Assembly: GCA_002179805.1 (NCBI GenBank)
Contig: NAVB01001005.1
Span: 1-31,900, forward strand
From: Acanthamoeba lenticulata
Taxonomy: Eukaryota > Discosea > Longamoebia > Acanthamoebidae
Reading direction: 5' to 3'
DNA length: 31,900 nucleotides
Within the stretch, counting starts at the first letter, position 1. Every line of letters starts with the position of its first letter. A model generated the notes under the pieces. The model searched no databases. It was not told the origin of the DNA and saw only the letters and a program-made list of their open reading frames with translations. Positions 1 to 9,703 of this stretch are shown in pieces. The translations under genes were made by a program, and so were the position numbers.

Positions 1-1789
1 AAAAAAACAAAAAAACGCAACATATGCCACTTAATGGTACGGACCTCCTCCTCCATTTCGTTGGTCTCGGTCTCGAGCCGCTCCTCCTCTTCCTTCTCCA
101 GCTGTCGGAGCTTGACGAGGATGTCGGGGTCGATGTAGTCGAACACATTCATGCCGTTCATGATCTCCGGGATGTTGTCAAACTTCCACTCGTCGTTGGC
201 CAGCATGAACTGGTTGCGGAGGTCAGGACCAAAGACGGTCGGGTCCCAGTCGGGATCGTCGGCCAAGAGCCACCTGTTCTTGTGAACGAGGTCGATGGCG
301 GCGGAGGTGACCTCACGCTCCATCTCCTCGGCGCCCTCCTTCTTGAGCTGGCGCTTCTGGAGGACCGACGGCGGGATGACCGGCCGCCGCTGTCGGCTGT
401 CGCGCGGAAGCGGCACGGCCACGTGGAGCCGGCGGAGCACGTCGTCCTGCTTCACAGTGGCCAGCTTCTGGTCGATGCGCTGGTCGAGAAGCTTCTGGCA
501 GGCAAAGTCCTTGACCTTCATGACGCCCTCCTCGGTGAGGGTCGACATGGGGATGAGGTACACGTTGTTCTGGGTCTCGAGCTCGCGCAGCAGGGCCTTG
601 GCATCCTCGCGCAGGTTGTCGAGGGTGATGACGTCAATCTTGTTGAGCGCCACGACGAGGGGCTTGTTGATGAAAAGGGGCTTGATCGAGTTGAAGAGCT
701 TGATCTGGTCCTCGATGGAGTAGCTGCACTGCTCCGAAATATCGATGACGAAGATGATAGCCGCCCGCAGATGCGCGAGGGCCGTGATCGACAGCATCTC
801 GATGGTGTTCCTTTCCTCGAGCGGGTGATCGAGGATACCGGGCGTGTCGAGAACCTGGAACCGCATGTACTCGTGGTCGGTGTGACCCACGAAGAGCGAC
901 TTGGTCGTGAACGCGTAGGGCTGCACGTCCACGTCGGCGCGGGTGAGCTTGTTCATGAAGGACGACTTGCCCACGTTGGGATAGCCGCAGAGGATCATGG
1001 TCCTGTATTGACAGGCCACCAATAAACGAGGGCGATGGTCAGCCACAGCAGATGATGTATTAAAAACAAAATAAAAATAAAAATAAAATAAAACTTTAAA
1101 AGAAGGGCCGCGGCGGAACCTGGTGTTGGGGTCAATCGAGGGCAAGCGGGCCAAATGCTGCCTGACTTGCTCAAGATAGGCCAGAGAGGGCCCCTGCTTC
1201 TTCATGATGGTGCACATCCTGAACATATTTCCAACAAAATCATGATCAGTTTCCTTCACAATCGTGAGAGAAGCAAGGAGGAGGAGATTACCTTCCGAGC
1301 GCGGCCCTCTTGAGCTGCTTGCATCGGTACAGAGAGTCACCGAACTTCAAGAGGCGGACATAGTCCTTCGACAAGTTGTCGATGAGGTGACGGGCGATGT
1401 TAAGCTGACCAAGCGCAAGCTTGTAGTGGTCCTTATCGTACAGGACGTTAATCAAATCAGCATAGAACGGGTGAATGTCCTGTCAAAGAGGCAAAGAGAA
1501 ATCCTTTACATGAGTGATTCTGGTCTACGAACAACAAAACAAAACATAATCATTCTGAATTGAGACGTACGTCCAGCACAGGGAAGTCCTCAAGGATCTG
1601 AGTTAATCTGTCATGATAGGTCTGTTGCGTAAACTTGACCTTCTTCATATAGAACTGGCGGATTCTGGCGATGGCATAATGCTTGTGAACGACCGTCGGG
1701 GTCTTCCGCTGCGTCTTCGAAAGGGCGATGTCGATGAAGTCCTGACCCGTGGGCACGGTCTGGATTTGCTTGAAGTTGTAAAGCACCAT
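1..1789 (-). CDS. NOG1: Nucleolar GTP-binding protein 1 (NOG1/GTPBP4), 3' end off the left edge
   Basis: NOG1 is an essential nucleolar GTPase that joins pre-60S particles during large ribosomal subunit assembly. Visible exons on the minus strand are 1789-1571, 1479-1292, 1218-1120 and 1002-41. They keep one frame and give about 489 residues; family members have roughly 630-650. The N-terminus (MVLYNFKQI, then [10 protein letters not shown] and FYMRK-like [11 protein letters not shown]) is the conserved NOG1 N-terminal helical domain. The G domain follows: G1 GYPNVGKSS near residue 175, [11 protein letters not shown]3 [18 protein letters not shown] and G4 NKID. The start ATG at 1789 aligns with the family start. 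The last visible donor is probably GTACC at 40-39, so the C-terminal third lies outside the window. The long plus-strand frame opposite exon 4 is only its antisense shadow. Identification is by family resemblance recalled from known NOG1 proteins and is very secure. Confidence 0.96.
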
Positions 1790-2391
1790 TCTCTAATGTT
1801 CTAAGTCGAATGAGAAATCGCGATGATGAATTGAACTGAACTGATGGCGGCTAAGATGGATGAGCTTATAGACTTGAACAATAACACGACCCAGTCCAAC
1901 GACTTGGGGCGGAAAGATGAGAAGAGGATGCGGCCTCACCGAGCTGACGGAGCGGAGAACAAAGAAAAAAAGCAAACGGGGTTGGGAAGGGACATTTATC
2001 ACGAAATTTTCTTGCATAGTGTCCCATAACTTTCTGCGTGCACCTGCCGACACGGCCGTGTGATTTTGTATTAATAAGGATAACTTTTTTCAGAACAATA
2101 CAAAAAAAACATTTGCATTAATATATCACGTTCACAATCCCCACGTTCACCCCCATGAGAATCTAAACGTTTGCCAGGGAGCCAACAAGTTGTCCAGCTT
2201 TTCAGAAATTAAGAATTAAACGTTTTATTCTTTTCTTGTGCTCCAACTATCATTCAAACGGGGGCAGCCAATCAGTCCGCCGCGTGCGACACATAACCCA
2301 ATTTTTCCAGCAGGGGTTTTCCGGCTCCAGTTCCAAGTGAGGAAGGTTGTTCGTGCTCCCCCGCCTTGCCCTTCGTTGTCTGGTCGTAAGG
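1790..2391. other. Divergent intergenic region between NOG1 and the permease (602 bp)
   Basis: This is the only gene-free stretch above 300 bp. It separates the start of NOG1 (leftward) from the start of the permease (rightward), so it must hold both promoters and both 5' leaders. The middle (about 2065-2225) is AT-rich and includes an ATTAATATATC stretch near 2116-2126. That could serve as a TATA-like element for either gene, but nothing decides which. A CCAAT motif sits nearer the permease. Open frames here (for example on the minus strand at 2225-2617) lack family features and overlap the permease exon, so I call no gene. Confidence 0.6.
2268..2272 (+). promoter_or_regulatory. Possible CCAAT box upstream of the permease gene
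   Basis: The sequence GCAGCCAATCAG lies about 120 bp upstream of the permease ATG and fits the general eukaryotic CCAAT (NF-Y) consensus. Such a pentamer also occurs by chance. Support is position only. Confidence 0.25.
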
Positions 2392-5300
2392 ATGAGTTCT
2401 GCAGCGGGACCTTCGGGTGGTGACTACTCCATAAACGGGACCGAATTTCGGGTAGGCTCCCCGGTGGTGCGTTATGCCAGCGATGTTGAGGCTTCATTTT
2501 CGGATGCCGGCAGCGGCGAAGACACAACACCCCTTCATAGCCTCCTTGGCAAGCCCTCCCGCAAGAAGAAGCGGGAATCCCTCGACCACCGAGGTGAGGA
2601 AACAAAATCTCAATCATTCTGTTTCATTTTGATTTCAACTAATTTTTGCGTAATGGTGCAGAGCGCAGCATGTCGTCATTGGGCATGCCGGAGCAATATA
2701 AAGGCGACTGGAAGGAGATTGAAGTGCCTCCGCTGTCCGCTGAAGAGCCAGAGGTGCGTCGGGCTGCAATCCTGGTTGTCTCACAATTCTCACACCTTGG
2801 CGACAGGAGGATGAGCACGCAGGAGGTCTTTTGTCCAAGATCCCCTGCTGGCCGAAGAAGAAGCGCATGACCGAGGAGGAGAAGATTGAGGCTCACAAGC
2901 TGGGTCAGTGGCGAGCCACTTCCATCGCTGGTAACGATATCACCTCGTCGTGCCTCTACGTGGCTGGCATTGCCACCATCGCTGGCGGCAAGTTCGCCCC
3001 CATCTCCCTCTTCATCGTTGCCGTCGTGCTCTACCTCTTCCGAAGTACGTCTCTTCTCCTCCTCCGTCTTCACAGGTGTGAACTTCCTCTCATGGCACGT
3101 CGCAATCATCACCAGGCGTGTACACGGAGGTGGGCAGCGCGCTGCCGATGAACGGCGGTTCCTACACGTGCCTGCTCAACACGACGACCAAGCTGATCGG
3201 ATCCGTGGCGGCGTGTCTCACCATGCTCTCCTACACCGCCACCGCCGTCGTGTCGGCCCAGTCGGCCATGTCCTACTTTGCCTATGGTAAGCACACGATG
3301 ACACCACACTCCACCGGTGATTGGCTCCCTGTGTATACAGTTCCGCGGCGCCTCACACGGGCCACAACACGCACGCACAGGTCTGTACGACGGGTTCTCG
3401 GTGTACTGGGGCACGATCGTGATTCTGGGCATCTTCGCCGCCCTCAACTTGATCGGCCTTTCCGAGTCGGCCAACGTGGCGTTGCTCATCTTCGTCGCCC
3501 ACATCTTCACGCTCACCCTCCTCTGCGCCACCGCCTTTGCCTACATGGCCCAGGTACATCAGTTGCCCTCCCTGCCTTGCCGCACTTTTGTCTTTTTTTA
3601 TTTGTTCTGCGCTTACCAAGTGTTGGTTGTGTTCTTATCAAATGGTCAGGATTGGTCGATGCTGGTCAACAACTGGAACATGCCGCCGATCAACAACATC
3701 GCGTCGGACATTTACTTTGGCTATTGCTCGGGTCTTCTCGGTGTGACGGGCTTCGAGACTTCGGCCAACTACATCGAGGAGCAGAAGGACGGCGTCTTCC
3801 CCAAGGTGCCCACCTCTTCTATGCAGCAAATTTATTTGAAACTCATTTTTTTAAAAAAATTTCGGTATTATTTAACTATTAACTCCATGTTTGTTTATCA
3901 AACAACAGACCCTCCGCAACATGTGGATCGCTGTGGCCATCTTCAACCCGCTGCTTGGCCTCCTCTCGATGGGCACGGTCTCCATCCCCGACATCCAGAG
4001 CAACAGCAACTACGTCCTTGCCCAAGTCGGCGGCGTACGACTTCCTTTACTTTTACTTTTCCTTCCCCCAATTCTCCTCTTTCTCTCTTTGTTCGCGCAT
4101 AGGATGGCCATAATTCTTATAACAGTTTGTATTCCATGAGAAATCTCTTATGATTCCACTCTTCTAGCTCTGATGCGCATGTTCGCCCACATTCGAATTG
4201 ACCCATAAACTCAATGCCTGCCATGTCCCCCATCGCTGACGCGCAAACGTGGCGGGGGAGGTCACCTGCAGGTGTGTGCCGGCCAGTGGCTCAAGTACCT
4301 CGTGGCCGCCGACGCGACGCTTGTGCTCTGCGGCTCCGTGCTGACCTCCTACGTCGGCATTATCGGCCTCGTGCGCCGCATGACCCTCGATCGGTGCCTC
4401 CCGCAGTTCCTCCTCTACAGGAACCCCATCACCGGCACTGAGCCCATCATTATCATCGGTACCGGTTTTCCTCCCTTTTTTTTTCTCCATATTTTTAAAA
4501 ATATATTTACCTATTTTTCTTACGCTCCATGGCGGCGAAACAGGCTTCTTCTGCGTGACGTCGTCGTTGTTCATCATCGTCAACGGCGCCGTGGAGACCC
4601 TTGCCGGCGTCTACGCCATCAGCTTCCTCGTACGGCCTCCTATGAGCCCTTTATTATTATTATTTTCTCCTTTCATTGCTTGTGCGCAAAACAACCAAAA
4701 ACCAACCGCACGCGACACGTGGCAGAGCGTGATGGGCCTGTTCGCCATCGGCAACATTTTGCTCAAGTACAAGCGCGATCGCCTGCCGCGTGACGCCAAG
4801 GCCAGCTGGTTCTCCGTGATCGTCGGCCTCGCCTTCATGATTGCCGGTATATTCACCTTCCTTTTTTAAAATAATATTAATATTAATATTTAATTTAAAT
4901 AAAAATTGGTGATCCTTTCAATTATTTGTGGCTGACCCGAGATCCAAATAACTCGCCTCCAGGGTGGATCGGCAACGTGATCTACAACCCGGACAACATC
5001 AAGTACTTTGCGATCTACTTCTCGGTGACGCTCTCGATCGTGTTGGTCATGTTCACGCGAACGCGCATCCTCAAGGTCGTGCTCTACTTCATGGCCAACA
5101 CCTTCCTCGACCGCTACATGGGCAAGTGGATCCGGTCCCAGGGTATGTGGTCCCGCACTGACCGACAAGCCGCCTTTCCCTCTCTCGCTGCCCTCGCCGT
5201 TGTCGCCGCCGCCGCCGCCGCCGCCGCCGTCCTCACTAGCCCCGCTTGTGCAGTGCGCAAGATCAACAAGCAGCACGTGGTGTTCTTCGCCAAGTCGGAC

Positions 5301-5799
5301 GAGCTGGAGATGCTCAACAAGGCCGTCCTCTACGTTCGCGAGAACGAGCTCACCGAACGGTACGTCGGCCTCCACAAGAAAAGTAATAATAACAATAATA
5401 ACAACTTCACATCCACGTCTAACCACGGTTATCGGTGACCGCCGCGCAGGATGAAGATCTGCCACGTGTATCGGACGGAGGAGGAGATCCCGCCCAGGCT
5501 TGTGCACCACGTGGAGATCCTGGACGAGATGTACCCCAAGCTCAGAATCGATCTCGTACGCACTGTCCTCCATCCCTCAAATTGATTCATGATGATGATG
5601 GCGAGGGCGATTTCTCACGAGCGGCCATTGCGCGGCGAATCAGGTGACGGTGCATGCCGAGGGCTTCACGCCGCGAGTGGTGCGCACGCTCGCGGAAAAG
5701 CTGCACGTGCCGCAGAACTTCATGTTCATCTCGTGCCCGGGCGAGAACTTCCCCGAGAAGATCGCCAAGTATGGCGGCATGCGCATCATCACCCACTGA
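2392..5799 (+). CDS. Amino acid permease, APC superfamily, with C-terminal cytosolic domain
   Basis: This is a polytopic membrane transporter, most likely moving amino acids or related amines by secondary transport. Fourteen exons close in frame to 699 aa: 2392-2593, 2662-2753, 2807-3044, 3116-3286, 3381-3553, 3650-3805, 3909-4034, 4272-4458, 4544-4629, 4726-4846, 4963-5142, 5254-5359, 5450-5555 and 5644-5799. After a hydrophilic N-tail with a basic KKKR segment, the first helix region (IAGNDITSSCLYVAGIATIAGG) and the following SVYTEVGSALPMNGGSY resemble APC helices 1-2, the substrate-site region. About 11-12 membrane segments follow, ending near VVLYFMANTFLDRYMGKW. The last 160 or so residues (VVFFAKSDELEML... 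to the stop) are soluble and look like a regulatory domain, reminiscent of universal-stress-like tails seen on some bacterial APC permeases; that part is inference. Substrate cannot be assigned. Intron 5143-5253 carries a GCC microsatellite. Confidence 0.85.
5205..5228. repeat. GCC trinucleotide microsatellite in a permease intron
   Basis: Eight GCC units lie in the intron between 5142 and 5254. If read through they would encode an Ala run, but splicing from donor GTATGT to acceptor TGTGCAG removes them and keeps the frame. Confidence 0.8.
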
Positions 5800-5882
5800 T
5801 GCCCGTCGAGCCGCTCTTCTGGGCCAAGAAACCACATTTTTGTAAGAGTTGTTTTTTTTTTTAATTACGTTGGTCAAGCTTG

Positions 5883-5896
5883 TTTATTTATTTATT
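5883..5896 (-). terminator. Overlapping AATAAA polyadenylation signals for the methyltransferase gene
   Basis: On the minus strand three overlapping AATAAA hexamers lie 10-23 nt past the methyltransferase stop codon. They fit a 3'-end signal for that transcript in the 106-bp convergent gap with the permease gene. Assignment is by position and consensus only. Confidence 0.4.
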
Positions 5897-5905
5897 TTGT
5901 TTTGT

Positions 5906-6944
5906 TTATGGCTCGGATGAAGTAAGCGGCGGGTCGGAGGCTGCCGGCGGAGTGGTCTCTGGGCCGGGGACGGGAAGCTTGTGGGAGAGGACGTAGACAT
6001 GCATGCCGATGTCCTCGTGGAAGAGGGTGCTCATGCCCTCGAACTCCTCCTCGCCCTCCCGGGCCGTGGCGCGCCGGAGGGCGGCCTCGCTGATGGCCAC
6101 CTCGCGACATTGCCCGAAGTGGCGGCGTACGTCGGCCATGAACCGCGTCTCGATCCACCCGAGCCTCTCTTGGAAGGCTATCACCACCTCTGTCGTGTAC
6201 TGCGAGCCAGCAGCCGACGTCAGCGCACGGCACCACCTCGGTTGAGGACACACACTGGCGTGGGGGAAAGGGGCCGCCACCTCACTGAGGGCGAGGATGG
6301 CTTGAAGCAGGGCCGGCAGACAGCCGGCGTTGTGGGCGCAGAACACGAGGTCGCTGCACAGGACCAGGTCGAACGGCGGGCGCACGTGCGTTGTTGTGTC
6401 GCTTCCCCACGTAAGCGCGTGTACCTCTGGCTCAGCGCAGCCAGGCGGCAGGACGTGCGCGTTGAGCGCGATGTTGGCTCTGTGCGTACTATAAGTGCTA
6501 TGTGGGGTGTCGCACAGGCCAAAAGAGCAGAGTGCAGCAGTACCGGAGGAGCGGGAGCTGCTGCGGAACGTCGGTGAGCACAACGCGAGACGCGCCAAGC
6601 ATCGCGCAAACGAGGCCCAGCAAGCCGGTGCCGCTTCCCATATCCATCACACTCCTCCCGCGCACACGGATGCCCTCATCTGCCCCAAACAACTGCGCTT
6701 CTTGTTTTGATGAATAAAATCGAAGAAAAAATAATGAAAAAATAATGAAAGGGTTGGGTGGGGTAAGTGCAGGCACCTGGAGGAGGACCTTGGCCGCGTT
6801 CCACACGATACCACCTGTCGTTCCGCTGCCTGGAATCTGCTTGATTCGAATTCGCGGAGTAGATGTCTCGCCCCCCGGTGAGGCGGAGCAGGCGTGTGTC
6901 AGATCATACTCGTCCCAGCCTGCTTCCGCTGTGGATGAGCTCAT
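5906..6944 (-). CDS. METTL21-like protein methyltransferase (Methyltransf_16 type)
   Basis: This is a seven-beta-strand, S-adenosylmethionine-dependent methyltransferase of the family that trimethylates lysines on translation factors and chaperones. Four exons (6944-6777, 6692-6544, 6479-6281, 6199-5906) give 269 aa. Motif I, VMDMGSGTGLLGL, lies at residues 71-83, and the acidic end of the next strand is TDVP. The family-type hydrophobic strand before the active site, FDLVLCSDLVF, covers residues 142-152, and IAFQERLG follows. The 64-nt intron at 6543-6480 is supported because removing it joins PLLR to ANIALN exactly as in the family; reading through it gives an unrelated insert and a stop. 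The first intron has no in-frame stop, so its removal rests on the splice signals and the resulting VLLQLFGADEG join. The start ATG is at 6944, only 80 bp from the stop of the upstream F-box gene on the same strand. Which subfamily and substrate cannot be told. Confidence 0.85.
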
Positions 6945-7024
6945 GTCTTGGTGCGTTGTTTTATGGCAATTTTACGCACTATTTTAGAACTTTGGAACAA
7001 GTGAAATGTTTTTTGTCCAGCTGT

Positions 7025-8335
7025 TCAACCACACAAGCCAAACAGCCACTCTCTTCCTCTGTCGGCGGTGTCCTTGTCCCAGGGGCAACCGTTGGCGCGA
7101 GCCCACTCCAGCACATCCATGCGGCTTTGTGCATAGGCATAATCGCAGGTGCGCTTGTCCCACGGGCAGCCGTTAGCACGCGCCCACTGAAGCACGTCCA
7201 GGTGGCCGCCTCGGGCTGCAAAGCTGCAAGTTGACACATCCCACGGGCAGCCGTTGGCGCGGGCCCACTGGAGCACGGCCAGGTTGCCTGTCTCGGCTGC
7301 ACCTGCACAAGTCTCCTCGTCCCACGGGCAGCCATTGGCGCGTGCCCACTGAAGCACGTCCTTGTGGCCTCCTCTGGCCGCATGAGCACAAACCCAAGAG
7401 TCCCACGGGCAGCCATTGGCACGCGCCCACTGCAGAACGTCCAGGTGGCCTCCGTAGGCTGCCTCGACGCAGGTGAGCCAGTCCCACGGGCAGCCGTTGG
7501 CACGCGCCCACTGCAGCACGTCAAGGTGACCCTCTGCACCCGCCGCGCTGCAGGTCCGCTCGTCCCATGGGCAGCCATTTGCAATCGCCCACTGGAGCAC
7601 AGCCAGATGGCCTCCTTTCGCGGCGCAGAGGCATGTGTACTTGTCCCATGGGCAGCCGTTGGCTCGCGCCCACTGCAGCACGGCCAGGTGACCTCCCCTG
7701 GCTGCCCAGGAGCAGGTTTGGTGGTCCCATGAACAACCATTGCTGCGCGCCCACTCGAGCACGGCCAGGTGGCCGCCAAAGGCCGCGTGAGCGCAAGTCT
7801 GTGAGCTCCACGGGCAGCCGTTGTCACGCGCCCACTGCAGCACGGCCAGGTGACCTCCCTTGGCCGCCTCATTGCAGACCTCGGCGAACCACGAGTAGCC
7901 TTCTTGACCCGCCCACTGGAGCACGGCCAGGTGGCCGCCTCCAGCAGCGCGTTGGCAAACCTCTTTGTTGCCCCACGGGCAGCCGTTGGCCCGGGCCCAC
8001 TGGAGCACCGAAAGCCAGCCTTGGCCTGCAGCACGTGCTGCAAAGGACTCATCACCAGTCGCCCTCTTTATGCAGTGCGGCTTGGGAGCACATGGGCGCA
8101 GAAGAGGAAGAACGCGCTCCACGGCATCGACCCACGTGCGCGACACGGCGCGGCAAGGCACCAGCGAGAGCGGGTGCACGAAGCCAAGCACGAGGCCGAT
8201 GAGCTCCACGGGGAGGTCGGACACTCCCACCAGCTCGACTGCAGCTCTGTTTGGAGGTAGTGATGCTGGTGGCCTGCCGGTGCCTCCAGAGCACTGCTTT
8301 TTGCCAGGGCGCGTGGCCTGACCATCTACCTCCAT
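7025..8335 (-). CDS. F-box-like protein with twelve 27-residue WARANGCPWD repeats
   Basis: This intronless 436-aa protein is probably a substrate adaptor for an SCF-type ubiquitin ligase; that role is inference from its layout. Residues about 37-80 form an F-box-like segment (LPVELIGLVLGFVHPLSLVPCRAVSRTW). From about residue 110 twelve tandem repeats follow, each about 27 residues (81 bp). Their consensus is GGHLxVLQWARANGCPWDxxTCxxAA; most are kept well, and repeats 2 (QEGYSWF) and 4 (SNGCSWD) diverge most. The pattern is an ankyrin-related helical repeat well represented in Acanthamoeba and also reported in Acanthamoeba giant viruses such as pandoraviruses (established knowledge, not tested here). 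The last repeat runs into a short tail, DRGREWLFGLCG. Starts at ATG 8335, 100 bp head to head with a related damaged gene. Because of the repeats and high GC, long open frames exist in several other frames here; those are shadows. Confidence 0.9.
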   Translation of the reverse strand: MEVDGQATRPGKKQCSGGTGRPPASLPPNRAAVELVGVSDLPVELIGLVLGFVHPLSLVPCRAVSRTWVDAVERVLPLLRPCAPKPHCIKRATGDESFAARAAGQGWLSVLQWARANGCPWGNKEVCQRAAGGGHLAVLQWAGQEGYSWFAEVCNEAAKGGHLAVLQWARDNGCPWSSQTCAHAAFGGHLAVLEWARSNGCSWDHQTCSWAARGGHLAVLQWARANGCPWDKYTCLCAAKGGHLAVLQWAIANGCPWDERTCSAAGAEGHLDVLQWARANGCPWDWLTCVEAAYGGHLDVLQWARANGCPWDSWVCAHAARGGHKDVLQWARANGCPWDEETCAGAAETGNLAVLQWARANGCPWDVSTCSFAARGGHLDVLQWARANGCPWDKRTCDYAYAQSRMDVLEWARANGCPWDKDTADRGREWLFGLCG

Positions 8336-8730
8336 TTTTGTGTGTTGGACCTAGCAAATCAATCAAAATTAAAGGATAAATGCCTTAAATATTGCAAGCA
8401 CGGAACAAAGGCTTGTACATTTCTCCATTGAGTTCATGCAACAACAGCCTGCAGAAGTCCAAGTTGCGGTGGGCGTGACCGACCTCCCCGCGGAGCTCAT
8501 CGGCCTCGTGCTTGGCTTCGTGCACCCGCTCTCGCTGGTGCCTTGCCGCGCCGTGTCGCGCACGTGGGTAGACGCACTGGAGCACGTTCTTCCTCTTCTT
8601 CACCCACATGCCACCAAGCCGCTGATGATTGCTAGGACGACGAGAGAAGTGTACTTTACAGAGCGTGTTGCAGGCCAAGGCTGGCTTTCGGTGCTCCAGT
8701 GGGCCCGAGCCAACGGCTGCCCGTGGGATA
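7979..8730. repeat. Head-to-head inverted duplication of F-box repeat gene 5' ends
   Basis: The minus-strand gene (arm about 7979-8225) and the plus-strand copy (arm about 8466-8730) are near-identical at DNA level through the F-box segment. For example, a stretch of about 95 bp covering LIGLVLGFVHPLSLVPCRAVSRTW differs at only a few bases. Identity falls in the linker after it and resumes in the first repeat (GQGWLSVLQWARANGCPW). The roughly 240-bp spacer includes both start codons and a bidirectional promoter gap at 8336-8435. The pattern fits a local inverted duplication or continuing gene conversion. Confidence 0.8.
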
Positions 8731-9592
8731 AGCAGACCTGTTCTGCGGCGGCCGGAGGAGGCCACCTGGTGGTGCTGCAGTGGGCGCGTACCAACGGCTG
8801 CCCTTGGGACGAGAAGACCTGCTCCAGTGCGGCGACGGCCGGGCGTTTCGACATGTGCTTCAGTGGGCACGCACCAACGGCTGCCCGTGGAACTCGCGAA
8901 CCTGTGAGGAAGCAGCCAGAGGAAGCCATCTCGAGATGCACCAGTGGGCACGCACCAACGGCTGCCCATGGGGCTCGAGCACCTGCCTTGCAGCAGCCTT
9001 GAATGGCCACATGGCCGTGCTTGGCTGGGCGCATCAAAACGGCTGCCCGTGGGACGAGATCACATGCAGCCAAGCGGCCAGGGGAGGCCACTTGGATGTG
9101 CTCCAGTGGGCGCGCGCCAACGGCTGCCCTTGGGACGAGCAAACCTGCATCCAGGCCGCCACTTGGAAGTGCTGCAGTGGGCGCGTGCCAACGGCTGCCC
9201 GTGGAACGAGGACACCTGCGCCAGTGCAGCCAGCGAAGGCTGCCTGGAAGTGCTGCAGTGGGCGCGTGCCAACGGCTGCCCGTGGGATGAGAACACCTGC
9301 ACCGAGGCCGCCAGAGGTGGCCACTTGGAAGTGCTTCAGTGGGCGCGTGCCAACGGCTGCCCGTGGGACGAGAAGACGTGTGTCTATGCGGCCTGGTCAG
9401 GAGAGTTTGAAGTGCTTCAGTGGGCTCGTGCCAACGGCTGCCCATACTCCACCATATCTGCTAGCGTATGAATCAACTTGAATTTTATCAGTGTTGCAGC
9501 AGTGGGCCAGTGCAGATGGCTGCCCGTGGAACAAGAAGGGGGCTGAGGCCCTTGCCCGCAGGTTAAACGGGGCTCTCGACGTGGTGTGGCTG
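8436..9592 (+). pseudogene. Frameshifted F-box/WARANGCPWD repeat paralogue
   Basis: Starts with ATG at 8436 and an F-box-like segment (LPAELIGLVLGFVHPLSLVPCRAVSRTW), then repeats of the same 27-residue type. The reading frame breaks at least three times. Near 8853-8856 one base appears missing, and the repeat continues in the next frame. Near 9155-9162 about ten bases are missing compared with neighbouring repeats, between short GCC direct repeats. After 9445 the repeat degrades and the frame stops at 9471, yet a further repeat remnant (LQQWASADGCPWNKKGAEALARR) continues at 9496-9570 in a third frame. Around ten repeats can still be traced. None of the breaks has usable splice signals of normal intron length. 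It could be a true pseudogene, or the breaks could partly be assembly errors in repetitive GC-rich sequence; three independent lesions favour decay. Confidence 0.8.
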
Positions 9593-9703
9593 TCGCCATG
9601 TTGGTGGGTCAGTTTCGCCACTAAAAAGAGAAAAGGGCCCTTAATTTCCTGCCTCAACCATACACCGGTGCGCAAGTCGTGTGCGTTTTGTCACACCGCA
9701 ACT

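Noticed and set aside
24..1025. 333-residue open frame on the plus strand
   Set aside because: It is antisense to NOG1 exon 4, whose codons and GTPase motifs are certain; the plus frame has low-complexity Leu/Val/Asp content and no domain.
4890..5573. 227-residue minus-strand frame
   Set aside because: It overlaps three permease exons and their introns; its composition is the complement of membrane-protein codons and it has no recognisable feature.
7080..8010. Regular 81-bp direct repeats that look like an array with spacers
   Set aside because: This is not CRISPR: the spacing is a multiple of three, the variable parts are codons, and the unit encodes a protein repeat. The organism is eukaryotic.
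7173..8260. Several long frames on both strands through the repeat gene
   Set aside because: High GC and tandem repetition leave stops rare in all frames; only the 7025-8335 minus frame has the F-box and repeat consensus.
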